A DNA stretch of 64,000 nt from Aphrocallistes beatrix (lineage: Eukaryota > Porifera > Hexactinellida > Sceptrulophora > Aphrocallistidae): NCBI GenBank assembly GCA_963281255.1, contig OY725499.1:1868096-1932095 (forward strand), given 5' to 3'. Below are positions 1-11,880 of the stretch, piece by piece (position 1 is the stretch's first letter; every line of letters starts with the position of its first letter). The notes under the pieces were generated by a model. The model saw nothing but the letters and a program-made list of their open reading frames with translations, was not told the origin of the DNA and searched no databases. The position numbers and the translations under genes are program-made.

Positions 1-1407
1 ATGAGATAGCCCTTTCCAAATGCAGAAAATTGCCGAAATTAGAGTGATTTTTTTTGAAATTTCTCAAAAAAAATTCTGAATTGATTCAAAATAAACGTCA
101 ATGGTTCGAAAATGTACTGTGCCGTTTTATTATTGATGTTAAAGCTCATTATTATTGATTTCAAAGATTAATACCCATACTTTTTGTTGAATATACGATG
201 TCATTTTCGTACAATATTAATAGGAATAGTTCGCTATACTTTCTAAACTGAGTCGATGCTGCTCGTAACATAATTACTATATAACAACCAGAGATATAGT
301 ATTACTTTCACTTTCAGTTTATGGTTTATTTTTGCTATATAGGCTGCCCTCGGCTGTTCACGTATTTACCGTTTCCTCAATTATTTTCCGTTATAATTGG
401 CGTTATATAGCAATAACATTACAGCTATTTCCAATCCTTTAAATTATGATCATTCATGCGGTAATAATCACATAATGTAGGTAGGTCTTAAACCTAGGAA
501 ATTAATCTCTCTGGTTTTCATTAACTATTAGTTTCGCAGCTCGTGTTAATTCTCGTAATCGAGAACACCGACAGTAGGGCATCATAATAAACGACATCTT
601 CCTCCCCTCAGCGGCAAGAATTTGGACAGCAGAAATTCCAAAGTTTTACACTGAGTATATTTAGCATCACCCCTCTCAACTTCATAGAGGTCATCATGCG
701 CGAAGCAACCTTTTTTAATGCAACGAAGTTGTACTGGTATGTATGTCGAAATGTTGAAAGCAATTTCTTTACATCTTGTGGGTTGAATTATTCCATGCGG
801 CTTCGTTTGCAACATGTGTGGCGACTTTACATTCAGAGTAAAGTTATCGGTTGATCATTTTAATTTGTTAATGCTTCCTAATGAATAAGCTGTAGTGCAT
901 CATATCATAATATCAAGGGAATTTGGTGGGAATGGATAAATCTAATGGAAACAGGGGGAAATCCCAATCTACATTTCTCAACCATAAATGCATATCTTCA
1001 ATCAAATTATCATATCAAAAGTTTGCAACATCACTCTAGTCCGAAATTACGAAAGTAAATAACGTGGGTCGATTCATTCGGACCCTTAGAGTGACGTTAC
1101 AAACTTTTACAAATTTCCTAATAAGGTATTTAAAGAATAAGAATATCAAAGAGATATCCCAATATGCCAATAACTTGACCATGTAGCACCACCCATGCAT
1201 CTCGAAACTCCGCCCCAATACATAGTGAATATAGTCTGCCACACGTACTGATCAAATAAATCCAACTGTGCTTAAATATACTCACTTGGAATTGCAGCGC
1301 CAAATGTCGTTATTACATGTCGATAATTTCCAAAAAGGTTTTCAGAGTTACTATGTTCGCAAATAAGAAAGCGGTAGACATAGCCGAGAAGGTTACTCAA
1401 AAAGATT
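1..1407. other. Non-coding AT-rich stretch, nothing recognised
   Basis: No convincing exon, transposase motif, terminal inverted repeat or tandem array was seen on either strand. Short open frames here lack recognisable motifs. It may be cadherin intron or 3' flank, because the visible cadherin transcript runs leftward out of the window, but no further cadherin exon could be found. Confidence 0.5.
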
Positions 1408-1656
1408 ATGGTTTTTGAAAAATCCTACCAAGCCCCAGTCCATCGTTCCTCATCACTTGCCTCTCATCCACGGGAAGCTCTAGTGAATTATTTTCAACGC
1501 TACCTTCCAGCTCTCATTCGTACTGACCATAACCCCTCGGATATAGTCGCGGCTATAACCGACCTTTTCTCAGGGATTCCAGGACTGGAAAAAAATAGTT
1601 GTACGGATATTTTTTTGCCAACCGTTCAAGTCTTATGTGCAATATACAAACTATAG
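1408..1656 (+). other. Unrecognised 82-codon open frame
   Basis: An 82-codon frame whose composition looks more protein-like than its neighbours (HRSSSLASHPREALVNYF, then LVRTDHN-like and DIVAAITDLF stretches). An open stretch in another frame begins just upstream at about 1354 (MFANKKAVDIAEKVTQKDYG), so this could be a frameshifted fragment of one coding sequence. No domain was recognised and no splice sites were assigned. It may equally be chance. Confidence 0.15.
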
Positions 1657-2084
1657 AATATCTATATTTTGCTGAAATTTAATTGAGTGTAATGAATTTT
1701 ATATATTAAAATGCTAGGATTTTTTTTGTGTGTTTGTCCGAATTGATTGAAGAATTGGGAAGTCATAGTGATATGAAAATTGGTATATAGGTGTTAAATG
1801 ATATGACTACGATTAAGTTCTAAGATCTAAGCGAAATCTTCACACCTCTGCAAAAAAAATGGAAAACAATTTTTCACACTTTTTCTATACTAAATAAAGG
1901 ACTCCACTATCACAATAGTAATCATTGTACGACACTACAATAGATCGTCATTGTTATCAATACTTCAAAGCCACAACTTATGTTTGATATCTTAAATGTA
2001 TTATAGTGCATGGCAATAAAAAAGATTATGTGCATATTTTCACACCTTTATATACATATTTTCGCACCATTTGAAGAATTTTGA

Positions 2085-2650
2085 AAAATGTACTCGAGAC
2101 TAGCTTCCAACGGGTGACATGGGGTTTTTAGGGGTGTAGATTTCGAATATCATATTTTAGAGTAAGTTTGATAATTAATTTGTTCACTTTTGTTTACAAT
2201 AGATACATAAAGTAAACAAATCTCAAAAATATGCTAGAAACTTGCTTTAAACGGTTGACATGGGGTTTCCAGGGGTGTAGATTTCGAATATCATATTTTC
2301 GAGTAAATTTGATAATTAATTTGTTTACTTTTGTTTACAATAGATAGATAAAGTAAACAAATCTCAAAGATTTGCTAGGAACTTGTTTTAAAATGTTGAC
2401 ATGGGGTTTCCAGGGGTGTAGATTTCGAATATCATATTTTCGAGTAAATTTGATGATCAATTTGTTTACTTTTATTTACAATAGATACATAAATTAAACA
2501 AATTACAAAAATAGGCTAGAGACTAGCTTCCAAAGGTTGACGGTTTTTAGTGCTGTAGATTTCGAATATTATATTTTCGGATCCATTTGAGAAATTATTC
2601 GTTAACCTTTGTTTACAATATTTATATAGGAAAAAAATTCCCAAATAGGT
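2085..2650. repeat. Tandem repeat, about 141-bp unit, four copies
   Basis: The block TGACATGGGGTTT..AGGGGTGTAGATTTCGAATATCATATTTT recurs with CATGGGG at 2118, 2259 and 2400, and a decayed fourth copy near 2540 that has lost CATGGGG. Each unit also carries TTTGTTTACTTTTGTTTACAATAGATA and a GCTAGAAACTTGCTT-like end. Spacing is 141 bp. A lone diverged unit lies far away at 11735-11845, so the unit is dispersed as well as tandem. Confidence 0.8.
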
Positions 2651-2659
2651 TAGATTGAG

Positions 2660-2747
2660 TAAATCCAGGCGCCCGCAGGGCGACTCTGCGGACACGCAGT
2701 GTCCGCAAGCCGCGCAGCGCAAGCAAGCGAAGCGCGCTTGTATTAAT
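2660..2747 (-). repeat. Family A repeat, GC-rich head only
   Basis: On the minus strand this reads ACAAGCGCGCTTCGCTTGCT, then the GGCGGACAC-type hairpin and the GGCGCCCG hairpin that define the 5' head of family A. The AT-rich body is missing. The head abuts the 3' end of the gypsy-type remnant at 2748, sharing the TTGTATTAATACAA junction. Confidence 0.75.
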
Positions 2748-3575
2748 ACAAAGTGGAAAATTGAGATAGTTCTCTCTCTTACTACAAACTAACATGCATA
2801 CAAATAATCCTTCATATTAATCATGACCTAATCTCCCGTGGTTATGTTGGATTTTTTCTTGCTTTGATCATACTTCTTCTCTAACATTATCATACTTAAC
2901 CCGATTGGGTGCACTCTTGGTTTTCTTGTGCAATTCAACTCAATTCTTGCCTCCTCTTTACCGTTGATTCGATATATTGACTGGCTGACCCTGTAACTAA
3001 TTATTGGAGTATTACCAGTGCTAATGAGCATATCGATTGGTGATCTCGGCTGAAGGCCAAGCGCCAACATATGTGGAGATATTTTACTCGACGCGTTGTC
3101 CAGATTATTGCCGTAGAAAGTAATCTCTTGCAACAACGATGGTCAGGAACCCTTTTCTAGGTGGCGTTCGAGCATCCAAGCAACGTATCACTTGTTTGAT
3201 GAAGCCGAAATGTCTTTCGGCCATCCCATCAGACTACTGGTGTTACGGTGTGGTGTGACGTTTAATAATCCCTAAGTTGTGGCACAGTTCGTGCACCGCT
3301 AACCCATCCACATTCTTCTCCTGATCTGTGAGCATAATATTTGGTACGCCATATCCACAATAGAACCATACTTCCATAAATGCGTTAACAATGGACGTGG
3401 CGGTCTGATCGTTCAACGGGATTGCTTCGACGTAATGTGAAAAGAGATCAACTTTGAGTAAGAAGTACCTGTATCCGCCATTGTGCAGTGTCGTATTCAG
3501 CAGGTTAATAGTAAATTCACCCTAGTTATCTGTCTGGAAGATGTGAGGTGCTCCAATACCTTCAACTGACTTTTT
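2748..3575 (-). pseudogene. Gypsy-type integrase remnant, copy 1
   Basis: Translated on the minus strand, this shows a retroelement integrase core: GGYRYFLLKVDLFSHYVEAI, then the second-aspartate motif PNIMLTDQEKNVDGL, then SDGMAERHFGF with the catalytic glutamate, then LLQEITFYGNNLDNASSKIS and SPHMLALGLQPRSPIDML, the conserved region after the core. Several in-frame stops (for example just before SDGMAER) show it is dead. In the living enzyme this domain joins element DNA to the host chromosome. No reverse transcriptase, gag or LTRs are seen. It lies head to head with copy 2. Confidence 0.75.
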
Positions 3576-3605
3576 TCGCTTGCAATTAATTACAAGCGCG
3601 CTGCT

Positions 3606-4415
3606 CTAATTACGACGGCACTGATTGCGTTCCAGTGTTTGAAATGTTGAATCATTGGTCCAAGGAAATGCAAGATGAATGGCGAAGGTTTCCAATAGAG
3701 ATGATACATTAAATGGGCGAGAGTCTTCATCTGTGGGAGACATTTCTGTGACGATGATATACTACTTCACTTCGATATTCCCCAGGGTGACGGTAATGAA
3801 GAAAGTTTCTAGAAAACCTCTGGTCTTCGGAAAATGCCAAGCCATCAATCTTCTTAATTGTCCTTAATATTTGAGTGAGAATTGGGAATTGTCATACATC
3901 CTGAAGAAGCAGCCGAACAAGTCGGCGAGGAAGACGAAGCTATGGGAGAACATGGTACTGGTGATATGGAGGAGTTTAGAGAAGATGGGGTTAGATGGAC
4001 CTAGAACTGCAGATGACCAGGACTGCTTTAGCATGTATAATGTGGTGAGAGCGAACGATGTCAGCTGAAGGTATGCGAACACCTGATCTCTATATTCTGT
4101 GGATATGGAGCACCTTAACTCTTCCAGGCAGATAGCAGGTGAATTTACTATTAACCTGCTGAATATGACACTGCGCAATGGCGGCTATAAGTACTTCTTA
4201 CTCATAGTTGATCTCTTTTCACATTACGCCGAGGCAATCCCGTTGAAAGATCAGACCGCTACGCCCATCATTGAAGCATTCATGGATGGATGGGTCTATC
4301 GTGGATATGGCGTACCAAATATTATGCTCACAGATCAGGGGAAGAATAAGGATGGGTTAGCGGTGCACGAACTGTGCAACGACTTAAACGTCACACCATA
4401 CCGTAAGACCCATTA
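3606..4415 (+). pseudogene. Gypsy-type integrase remnant, copy 2, truncated
   Basis: The 5' part (3606-4085) matches the segment upstream of the integrase in copy 3 (50720-51220), including the stretch reading CCTGAAGAAGCAGCCGAACA. The 3' part encodes NGGYKYFLLIVDLFSHYAEA and NIMLTDQGKNKDGLAVHELC, the start and second-aspartate region of a gypsy-type integrase core. It stops before the catalytic glutamate. The frame between the parts is broken. Copy 1 lies upstream in opposite orientation, so 2748-4415 is a head-to-head pair. Confidence 0.7.
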
Positions 4416-4642
4416 TTAAAAAGTTTATTTCAAAACATCTCAATGGATAACTTAAATACATAAAATCGGCAAACATTTTTTGATGTCAATTTTTGTTCAA
4501 GCAAAGTTGTTGATGATGGATTTTCATGGACCTTTGTAGTAATATTGCCGACAACAAGGAGCAATCTGTGAAAATAAAAGTCGCTATTACTATTATGTTC
4601 AGGATTCTGTTATGCTTTTGTGATTGGCTGGATTACTATTCA

Positions 4643-4885
4643 AATGCAACGAATTGATTGAAGAAACTACCAGGTAAAGGAAGCTGATTTTTGGCATGTG
4701 GGAGTCTTTTGGCTATGTCTCCCCATAAGTTCTGAGCTCAGACGAGAAATTCGACTCACCATGGAATTATGACGTCATTGTCACCTTTTTTTACAATTAG
4801 AAATTTCAGTTTCGACTATACCTAACCATTTTAGGTGATAGAAGGCTGAAATTTTAATAGGTGTATATTAATATACCTCACATAC
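4643..4885 (-). repeat. Family A repeat, 3' half
   Basis: Contains the tail signature of family A in reverse (GAATTGATTGAAGAAACT, TTTTTGGCATGTGGGAGTCT, TATGACGTCATTGTCA, ATTTTAGGTGATAGAAGGCT) and ends at TTAATATACCTCACATA. The rest of the element is absent. The following 4890-4965 has a small hairpin-prone GGAGCGGGAG stretch of unknown origin. Confidence 0.75.
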
Positions 4886-5120
4886 AAGGAATTATCTAGG
4901 AGCGGGAGAAGCTCCTTTAGGCGTATGATTTTAAGCCGCAAAGTGTTTAGGAGCGTAAAAATCCAGAAAAATAACGAGAAATAAAGTAGTTTAAATTTAA
5001 CAAATGCAATTAAACATTGAAATATTGTATATATTGGATTAAGTGATAGTCGGGGGAATGGAATCTTCGATCAAATTCTCACTTTATTCAATATCTACTG
5101 TAATAACTTTATAAACTCAC

Positions 5121-5371
5121 ATTAAATCACTAAATATTGAGAGGTCTGCATCCTTTGCTGAAACTGTTCCAACCTCGGAATTAAATAAAGAATCATAGCT
5201 AACCGTAAAATGAAAGGGAGAAGAAGAGAAAACAGGAAAATTATCATTAATATCGACAACAGAAAGATAAACTATAGATGAATGAAAAAGCCAGCATTGG
5301 TTGTTTATAAATCTCGCTCTTGCAGATTTGGAGGATTGAGCACAATAAGAGCCATGGGGGTGTCCAGGCAA
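5121..5371 (-). CDS. Cadherin gene, internal exon (3'-most one visible)
   Basis: The exon is read on the minus strand. The acceptor is CTCTTTTAG before base 5371 and the donor is GTGAGT beginning at 5120. It encodes a cadherin linker, YLSVVDINDNFPVF (the DxNDN calcium-binding motif), then the start of the next EC repeat with a KDADL calcium site. The first 30 residues are not typical cadherin sequence, so the true acceptor may be an internal one (TTCATCTATAG, near 5275). The TTG start at 5371 follows the 7584 exon in phase 0, and this exon leaves in phase 2. The next exon was not found and must lie further left or outside the window. Confidence 0.7.
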
Positions 5372-6284
5372 CTAAAAGAGGAGTTCATGAAGTAATCAAT
5401 AACACAATATGTAAAAAACTATAATCGAAATGTATCAAAGTTTTAGTTTTCTAAGCAAAACCAGTTAAAATATTCAGTAATTTTAAGAATTCAGCGTTAA
5501 CTACCTCAACCATAACGAATAATATAAGAAATTCTTAGTCATATGGGATGTGTAGTATACTACTAGTAGACGATTCTGAATAGAAAGAAGCTTGAGCCAA
5601 GTAAACTTCTCTATATTCAGTAAATTCTCAGAGATACATTTCAATATCAATATTTCGTGCGATAATATTTAGCTGAATACTGCCAGGCATCGAGGAAATA
5701 TTTTTCGGGAGGGCCGTAAATTGAGAAGTACTCTGTACATAACTATCGCATGATGTAAAGTAGTTTTCGACCGTTTAATGAGAGATGCTATAGCTCTCTC
5801 GCTATTTACATTTTGAAAATGAGTAATAAATTGTGCCCTCAATATTGGAGTAAATTCGACTTCCCCCATAAAGAAATAATCAGTAAATTAAATATATTTT
5901 AAAGAAACAATTTCAGTGTGATTACATGATAATTAGTAAAGCTTGGGTATAACGTAAGTAGTATGTACTCTCAAATGACTACACTCCCAAAAAGGCTAAA
6001 ATATTTAAATTTCAGTGAGTGCAATTAAACTTTATTCCGCGACTGCAGTTCAGATTAATATAGTTCTATAATTCAACTTGTTTCAGGCAAGGATAACCCT
6101 TAGGATTGTAATCACATTTAGATTCAGAATTGAATAATGTGGATCATTCCAACAACTTTAACTTTAAATAATAAATACCTGCGTGAACTGTGAGCCATTT
6201 ATTGGATAGCAGCATTCAGACAATGCATTTAGGGTTTCAATCCAGGGACTGGTTATTTACTTCTAAATCACATGATTTTTCATA

Positions 6285-6458
6285 CAGTCGACTCTGCTTA
6301 ATAGGGTCGTCACTGTTTAATCAGGCCACTTTTGGCAGGACCAGAATAGCAATCACACATAGAAGCTAATACACAATATTTTCGGTTAATAGGGTTCTCC
6401 GCTTAATCGGGAAAAAATGTCCTCTGACCGATGCGACCCTATTATGCGGAGTCGATTA
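6285..6458. mobile_element. Pogo/Tigger-like MITE, 174 bp
   Basis: Starts CAGTCGACTCTGCTTAATAG after a TA and ends with the near-inverse TATTATGCGGAGTCGATTA before a TA. The body contains internal sub-inversions such as GGTTAATAGGG and CGCTTAATCGGG. A related copy is at 39089-39275 and a single end at 6603. A TA target duplication and CAGT termini fit the pogo/Tigger branch; there is no coding capacity. Confidence 0.75.
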
Positions 6459-6944
6459 TATTTTAGAAACGTTTAATTGTGCCTTCTACAAGAATACACT
6501 TAGGATTGAAAGAATTATCAGGTTATTGCACAATAGGCAAAACAGGTACATCAGTGGTAATAGGTATCTAGGTGCAAGTTTGGGGTATTACTAAATCAAT
6601 TACAGTCGACTCAGCATAATAGGGTTGTATGCTTGAAGAGTGTTCATTTCTAACTGTATACAAATTACAAACATATTGAGAAATTCTAAAATTTTGATAT
6701 TTTTGTCTGAACTACTACAATAAAGTAAATGTTTAACATTTAATTAGGTTAAATGATGTCAATTAGCGACCAAGTCTAACTTACTAATTCAAATTTTCTC
6801 TAATTTTAGAATTACAGTAAATTAGCATCAAGTTAGAATCGGTCACTAATTGACACCATTCGGACAAAAAATAGCAAAATTTTAGAATTTTAATTATTTT
6901 CCAATACCTATCTATGGTTCTGTATAAAATCAAAATTTGGTACT

Positions 6945-7158
6945 TATATTTAGAATGCTTATTTGCATAATCAAAAATGATGACTCATCACCTGTTATGA
7001 CGTCATCATTACGCATCAAATTTTTAAAAATTGACAAATGTTATCTCCAATATGATTAATCAATGTGCTCCCCAGGTGCTCGAAGGGCGCATCTGGAAGA
7101 CAAAAAGTGTCTGTCAGCTCCGCAGCACAAGCAAGCGAAGCGCGCTTGTGTTAATAAT
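6945..7158 (-). repeat. Family A repeat, middle and head
   Basis: Reverse-oriented family A body (TATGACGTCATCATTACGCA, ATTAATCAATGTG) running into the GC-rich head (CGCAGCACAAGCAAGCGAAG, GCGCGCTTGT). The tail is lost, and part of the body between GACAAAT and GTTATCT is deleted. Confidence 0.75.
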
Positions 7159-7583
7159 GATTCAAAGTATGCCTTAAATAACGTAGGGACTTGAATATGA
7201 GCCGGGAGTCGAAGAAATTCTCAAAATGTTAAAAATTCCATTTTCAGACAGGAGTGGGGTTTAAATTAGTTTTGTACGAAAAAAACACAGCAAGAAACCT
7301 TTGGAGACTATTTTAAAATTAAAATTGCCACTTTGTTATCAGGTTTTGAATACGTTAATGTAATGGAATATATTGACAGACGATGCTCAAATCATCCTAG
7401 CTATTTTGCTGTGCCTAGAAGTACTAGAAAAGAAATTTAACGATAATTTAACGGATTTATCTCGAACTGTAAATTTTTGCAGAGGGGGGAAAGCTGACAG
7501 GCCATCACAATGATTTTAGAAGTTGGCCACTTTAGTATAATCGAAAAATATCAAAAATCACTTGAAAAATTGACAATACTTAC

Positions 7584-10500
7584 TTGGTTAATTACTTCAA
7601 GATAAAGTGTATAGTTATCACGAGTTTCACGATCTAAGCCAATGTTTAGAAACAATGATCCATCGTTTGTAACATTGAATTCTGGAAAATGAAAAGGTGA
7701 ATTAGATGAAAAAGAAAATATAGATTGTTTGTTCTGAATATCTTTATCTCCATCAGTAAATCCGAGGTTCAATATTAGTCTAGAGAGGCCATTTTGACTG
7801 GATGGATCCATATCCTCTTTATAAGATGCCAAATACACAGACTTATCAAAAGTGGGAGGAATATCATTTTCATCAGTTAAAGTTATGGACAGTTGTGAAG
7901 TATTGGAGAGTTCAGGTATTCCTTGGTCACTAGCGACAACAAGTGCCGAATATACTTCAAGCGTTTCTCTATCCAATGGTCCGTTAACTATTACACTTCC
8001 GTTAAAATTGACACGAAAAGATGCGTCAAATTCAGGCGAATTCGTTGGGGAACTAGAGAAGACAACTTTACTATTTAAAAGATTTGGATCATCGTCATCA
8101 TTAGCAATCAGAACAAGAACTAAATTACCAACTTGAGAAAGTTCAGATATTTCTGTGGAGTAAATATTTAATGAAAAGTAAGGTGTTTTATCATTAGCAT
8201 CAGTTACTATTACTCTCACTGTAGCACTACCTTCTAACATAGGAGATGAGTTTGGGTTATTTGCCATAATAATAAATGTATCAAAAGAACTAACTTCGCG
8301 ATCAAAAATAATATTGGTTGTTACCATCCCAGTTAAAGAATTAACATTATAATTAGTACTAAAGTGAGGCGGGAGAAAATAAGATATTTCCGAATTTTCA
8401 GAACCAACCAAGTCAGAATCTGAAGCAGTCACATTCAGTAGAAAAAGTGGAGGGATAGAATTTTCAGGTATGAAAGCAGTATACGTTTCGACGCTAAAAA
8501 TAGGAGGATGTTCATTAATGTCTATAATATTAATTATCAGCGTCTGTATATCTGAAAGAGGTGGAATTCCATTGTCAGAAGCTTGAATGGTAATTCCATA
8601 ATTTATTGTTCTTTCCGCATCTAAGGTTTTATTAACAAAAATTTGTCCTGAATCGGGATTAATATCAAAGTCCCCTTGATTCCCACCCAAAATGAAATAG
8701 TTGATTTCAGAATTTGTCCCTAAGTCAATATCAATAGCATCAACATCAAAGATAATGCTACCAATCCTAGTGTTTTCTTTAACCTGAGAGGAGAATACAG
8801 AGGTCATTATCATAGGTAAGTTATCATTGACATCAAGTACAGTAATATTTACAAGTACTGTATTTGAATTAGAAATTGTACCATTATCTACAGCTTGAAC
8901 AGTAAATTGATAGAAATTTTGATTCTCACGATCAAGGGCAGGGGCTGAAATCTCACCAGTAACTTCAGATATATTAAAAAGTGTCACCCCAGAACTGATT
9001 GAATAACTAATCATTCCATTTGTACCATCATCTAAGTCTGTTGCAAATACAGTTCCAATTATTGAAGGATTATTTTCTAATACAGCAAAACTATATTCAG
9101 GTTGAGAAAATACCGGAGCGTGATCATTGGTATCAGTAATAATCACTATTACATCGACAGAGGTGCACAAAACTGGTGACCCCATATCACAAGCAGTCAC
9201 AACGAGATTGTATAAATCCTGAGTTTCTCTATCCAAAGATGTTGTATTAAGGAAAATATGCCCAGTATTGTTGATGTTAAAATAAGAGGCGTTATTAACC
9301 ATGCTTAAATTGTAAACCAAAGCTGCATTAGTTGTGGCGTCATCATCAAAAGCCATAACGAGAATTATAAAAGACATTGATGGTAGATCTTCAGGAATAG
9401 CTTTTTCATAAGGAGGCATAAACAAAGGAGCATGGTCATTAATATCTTCGATCAAAATCTCGAGGGTAGAAGTTGAAGATCTAGGAGGAATACCTCGATC
9501 TGTTACGGTTATACTTAAAGAGAATCGAGGAATTAAATTAAAATTCAAAGCTTTTATCGTAATAATTCTTCCAGTTTCTGGTTCAATACGAAATACATCA
9601 TCATCGTTGCCACTAATTATCTCAAAAAAATAGATAGCATTGGAAGAAATATCAGAATCATTAGCTAAAACTAAAAAAACCTCAGTACCCCCAAATATAC
9701 CTTCAGAAAGATTAGTAAAATTTGGGAGATTTACAAATGTGGGAGTTTCATCATTTACATCAAGAATAGATATAATGGCAACTATTGGGGTGCTTCGTAA
9801 TTGAGGAATTCCTTTATCAGAAATTTGGAGTGAAAGAGTGTACATATCAACACGCTCCCGATCCAATACATTATTCAATACCACAATATCAGCTGTTGAT
9901 GCGCCTGATATTTGCTCAATACCAAATGCAGAATCGGTGTCCCCAGATATTATACTGAATTCAAATTGGCCATTAATTCCAGAATCTCTATCTAAACCAC
10001 AAATTGGACCAACTTTGAATGGCATAGTATTTTCAGGCACAAAGAATTCATATGAAGCAGTTTGGCAAAAAAACGGAGCATTGTCATTTGTATCTGTAAT
10101 TTCAATATGGAGTGATGTCAAACTAAACTTAGAGATGTCAAGAGATTCAAAAGCCCTTATCGTCAACTCAAAGATGACTGCAGTTAAATTAGCAAGGCTT
10201 AAGGCATTCGAAATCCCTCCAGTATTTAGATCAATTTCAAATAAACCATTTAGATTCCCCCCAACTATTTGGTAATTGATCACACCATTTGTATCATTAT
10301 CCTGAGCATTTAGAATAATGAATGTTGTACCAATGGTAATATTTTCTAACACTGCCACAGAGTAGAAAGGTAAATCAAATACAGGAACGTTATCATTTTC
10401 ATCCAAAACATTTATTATAACAGGAATAGAGCTGTTAAGAGAAGGAATACCGTTGTCAGTAACAACAAGATCAAATCGATATTCACTTAGCCCGTTAGAA

Positions 10501-11600
10501 CCTGTTGAATCAAAATCTAGAGATTGTATAAGCATTATTTGACCAGTTGTATTGCCCACAGAAAAAATAGAAGATTCGGGAGAAATAGAATAAAATATAT
10601 CGCCTCCAACCCCAAGATCAGGATCAGTTGCAACAGGAGAGAGTATAATCGTAGTTATTCTTGTACTCTCCTGTATGCTCGTCATAAAAGCATTCACTCC
10701 TGGAAAAGAAGGAGCAACATCATTAACATCAATAATAGTGATAATTACAGTTGTAGTAGAAGTTAATCTATTCAGGACAACAAAGGCATTATCTCTGACA
10801 ACAACTTCGAAACTATATATATCAGTACTTTCACGGTCAAGTTGTCCAGTAATACATATCTCGCCAGTGTCAGCGTCTATTGAAAATGGTAGTGAACTAC
10901 CAGCAATCGGATCTAGGAATGCATACTTCAATACTGCATTCTCTCCCAAATCATTGTCTGTAGCATTTAGCTTTACAACACAAATACCACGCTCATCCTC
11001 TTCAACACTAGCAGTATAATGTGATGGCATAAAAATAGGTGAATTATCGTTAAAATCAGTGACCGTTACAATTACAGTAGTAGTCCCACTCAAAAATGGA
11101 GAACCTTTGTCAAAAGCTGCAACGATAAGATTGAAAACACTATTTGCTTCTCTGTCCAATCGATCAGAAGTTTCAACAAGACCGTTTTCACGGTCTATCT
11201 GAAAGTTACCTTCAGATCCAGATATAATAGAATATGAAAGATCGCCATTCGCTCCAATATCAGCGTCCGAAGCATACACAGTTATAATAGATGTACTAAT
11301 TGCAACTGCTTCATTGACAGAACTCATGTAGGTTGGGGGGGAAAAAATAGGAGAATTATCATTTATATCTTCCACGCTAATGGATAAAGTGGCAGTAGAA
11401 GACATAGAAGGACTTCCTGAATCTTGAGCTATTAAATTGATCTCAAAGGAATCTTCGGTTTCTCGATCGAGAGTAATTGAATTTTGAAGAGAAATAGTTC
11501 TTGCAGAATTATCGATAGTAAATACCGTTGTAATATCTAGACTAATCACAAATTGGGAGTTCATACCCAAATCAGCATCATTGATGACAATAGGAGTATT
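7584..11600 (-). CDS. Giant cadherin gene, 4-kb exon with 12 EC linkers
   Basis: One exon of 4,017 bp (1,339 codons). The acceptor is TTTTATTAG just before 11600 and the donor is a consensus GTAAGT starting at 7583. Both junctions are phase 0. The protein is a string of cadherin repeats about 105 residues apart, each with the calcium triad LDRE, DxD and DxNDN. Linkers in order include EDINDNSPIF, TDFNDNSPIF, IDVNDVAPSF, LDENDNVPVF, TDTNDNAPFF, LDVNDETPTF, EDINDHAPLF, TDTNDHAPVF, LDVNDNLPMI, IDINEHPPIF, TDANDKTPYF and TDENDIPPTF. Such proteins are large surface adhesion molecules of the Fat/Dachsous/protocadherin type; which one cannot be decided, because no EGF, laminin G, membrane or cytoplasmic part is in view. 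Joined to the 41061 exon it completes an EC repeat (TISEASTDLIVTL then NTPIVINDADLG). No stop or frameshift was seen. The ATG-initiated reading inside the exon is not a real start. Confidence 0.93.
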
Positions 11601-11734
11601 CTAATAAAAGGGAAATAGTAATTACAAATTCTAATTGTAATTTCATTCAAAAATAAAATTGAATCGACTAGAGATTAATCAGATTAAAGTAACCATAGTG
11701 TCAATGCTAAAGGTTTCAATGAGTAGAAGGTATG

Positions 11735-11880
11735 ATTATAGTAGATTTTGAATATCATATTCGGAAACTATTTCACAAAAAAAGATTTGTATTCAGTAGA
11801 TAAAATAAGTACACAAATTTTAAAATATGCTAGAGGCGAGCTTGTATGTATGTATGTATGTATGTACGTATGTATGTGTA
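11735..11880. repeat. Diverged 141-bp monomer plus TATG microsatellite
   Basis: GTAGATTTTGAATATCATAT and AAATATGCTAGAGGCGAGCT match the 141-bp tandem unit at 2085-2650. It runs directly into a TATG/TACG tetranucleotide repeat (about 11846-11880). It lies in the large cadherin intron. Confidence 0.6.

Larger units (their letters stand above)
5372..7583 (-). other. Cadherin intron
   Basis: Lies between two cadherin exons. It contains a pogo-like MITE (6285-6458), a 24-bp end of the same MITE family (6603-6626) and part of a family A repeat (6945-7158). Nothing else was recognised. Confidence 0.6.

Noticed and set aside
582..815. 77-codon minus-strand frame
   Set aside because: No recognisable motif, no splice or start context, composition like random AT-rich DNA.
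7852..8136. Plus-strand open frames inside the cadherin exon (also 9838-10275, 10524-10766, 10675-11019)
   Set aside because: They are antisense shadows of a strongly conserved cadherin coding frame and have no motif of their own.
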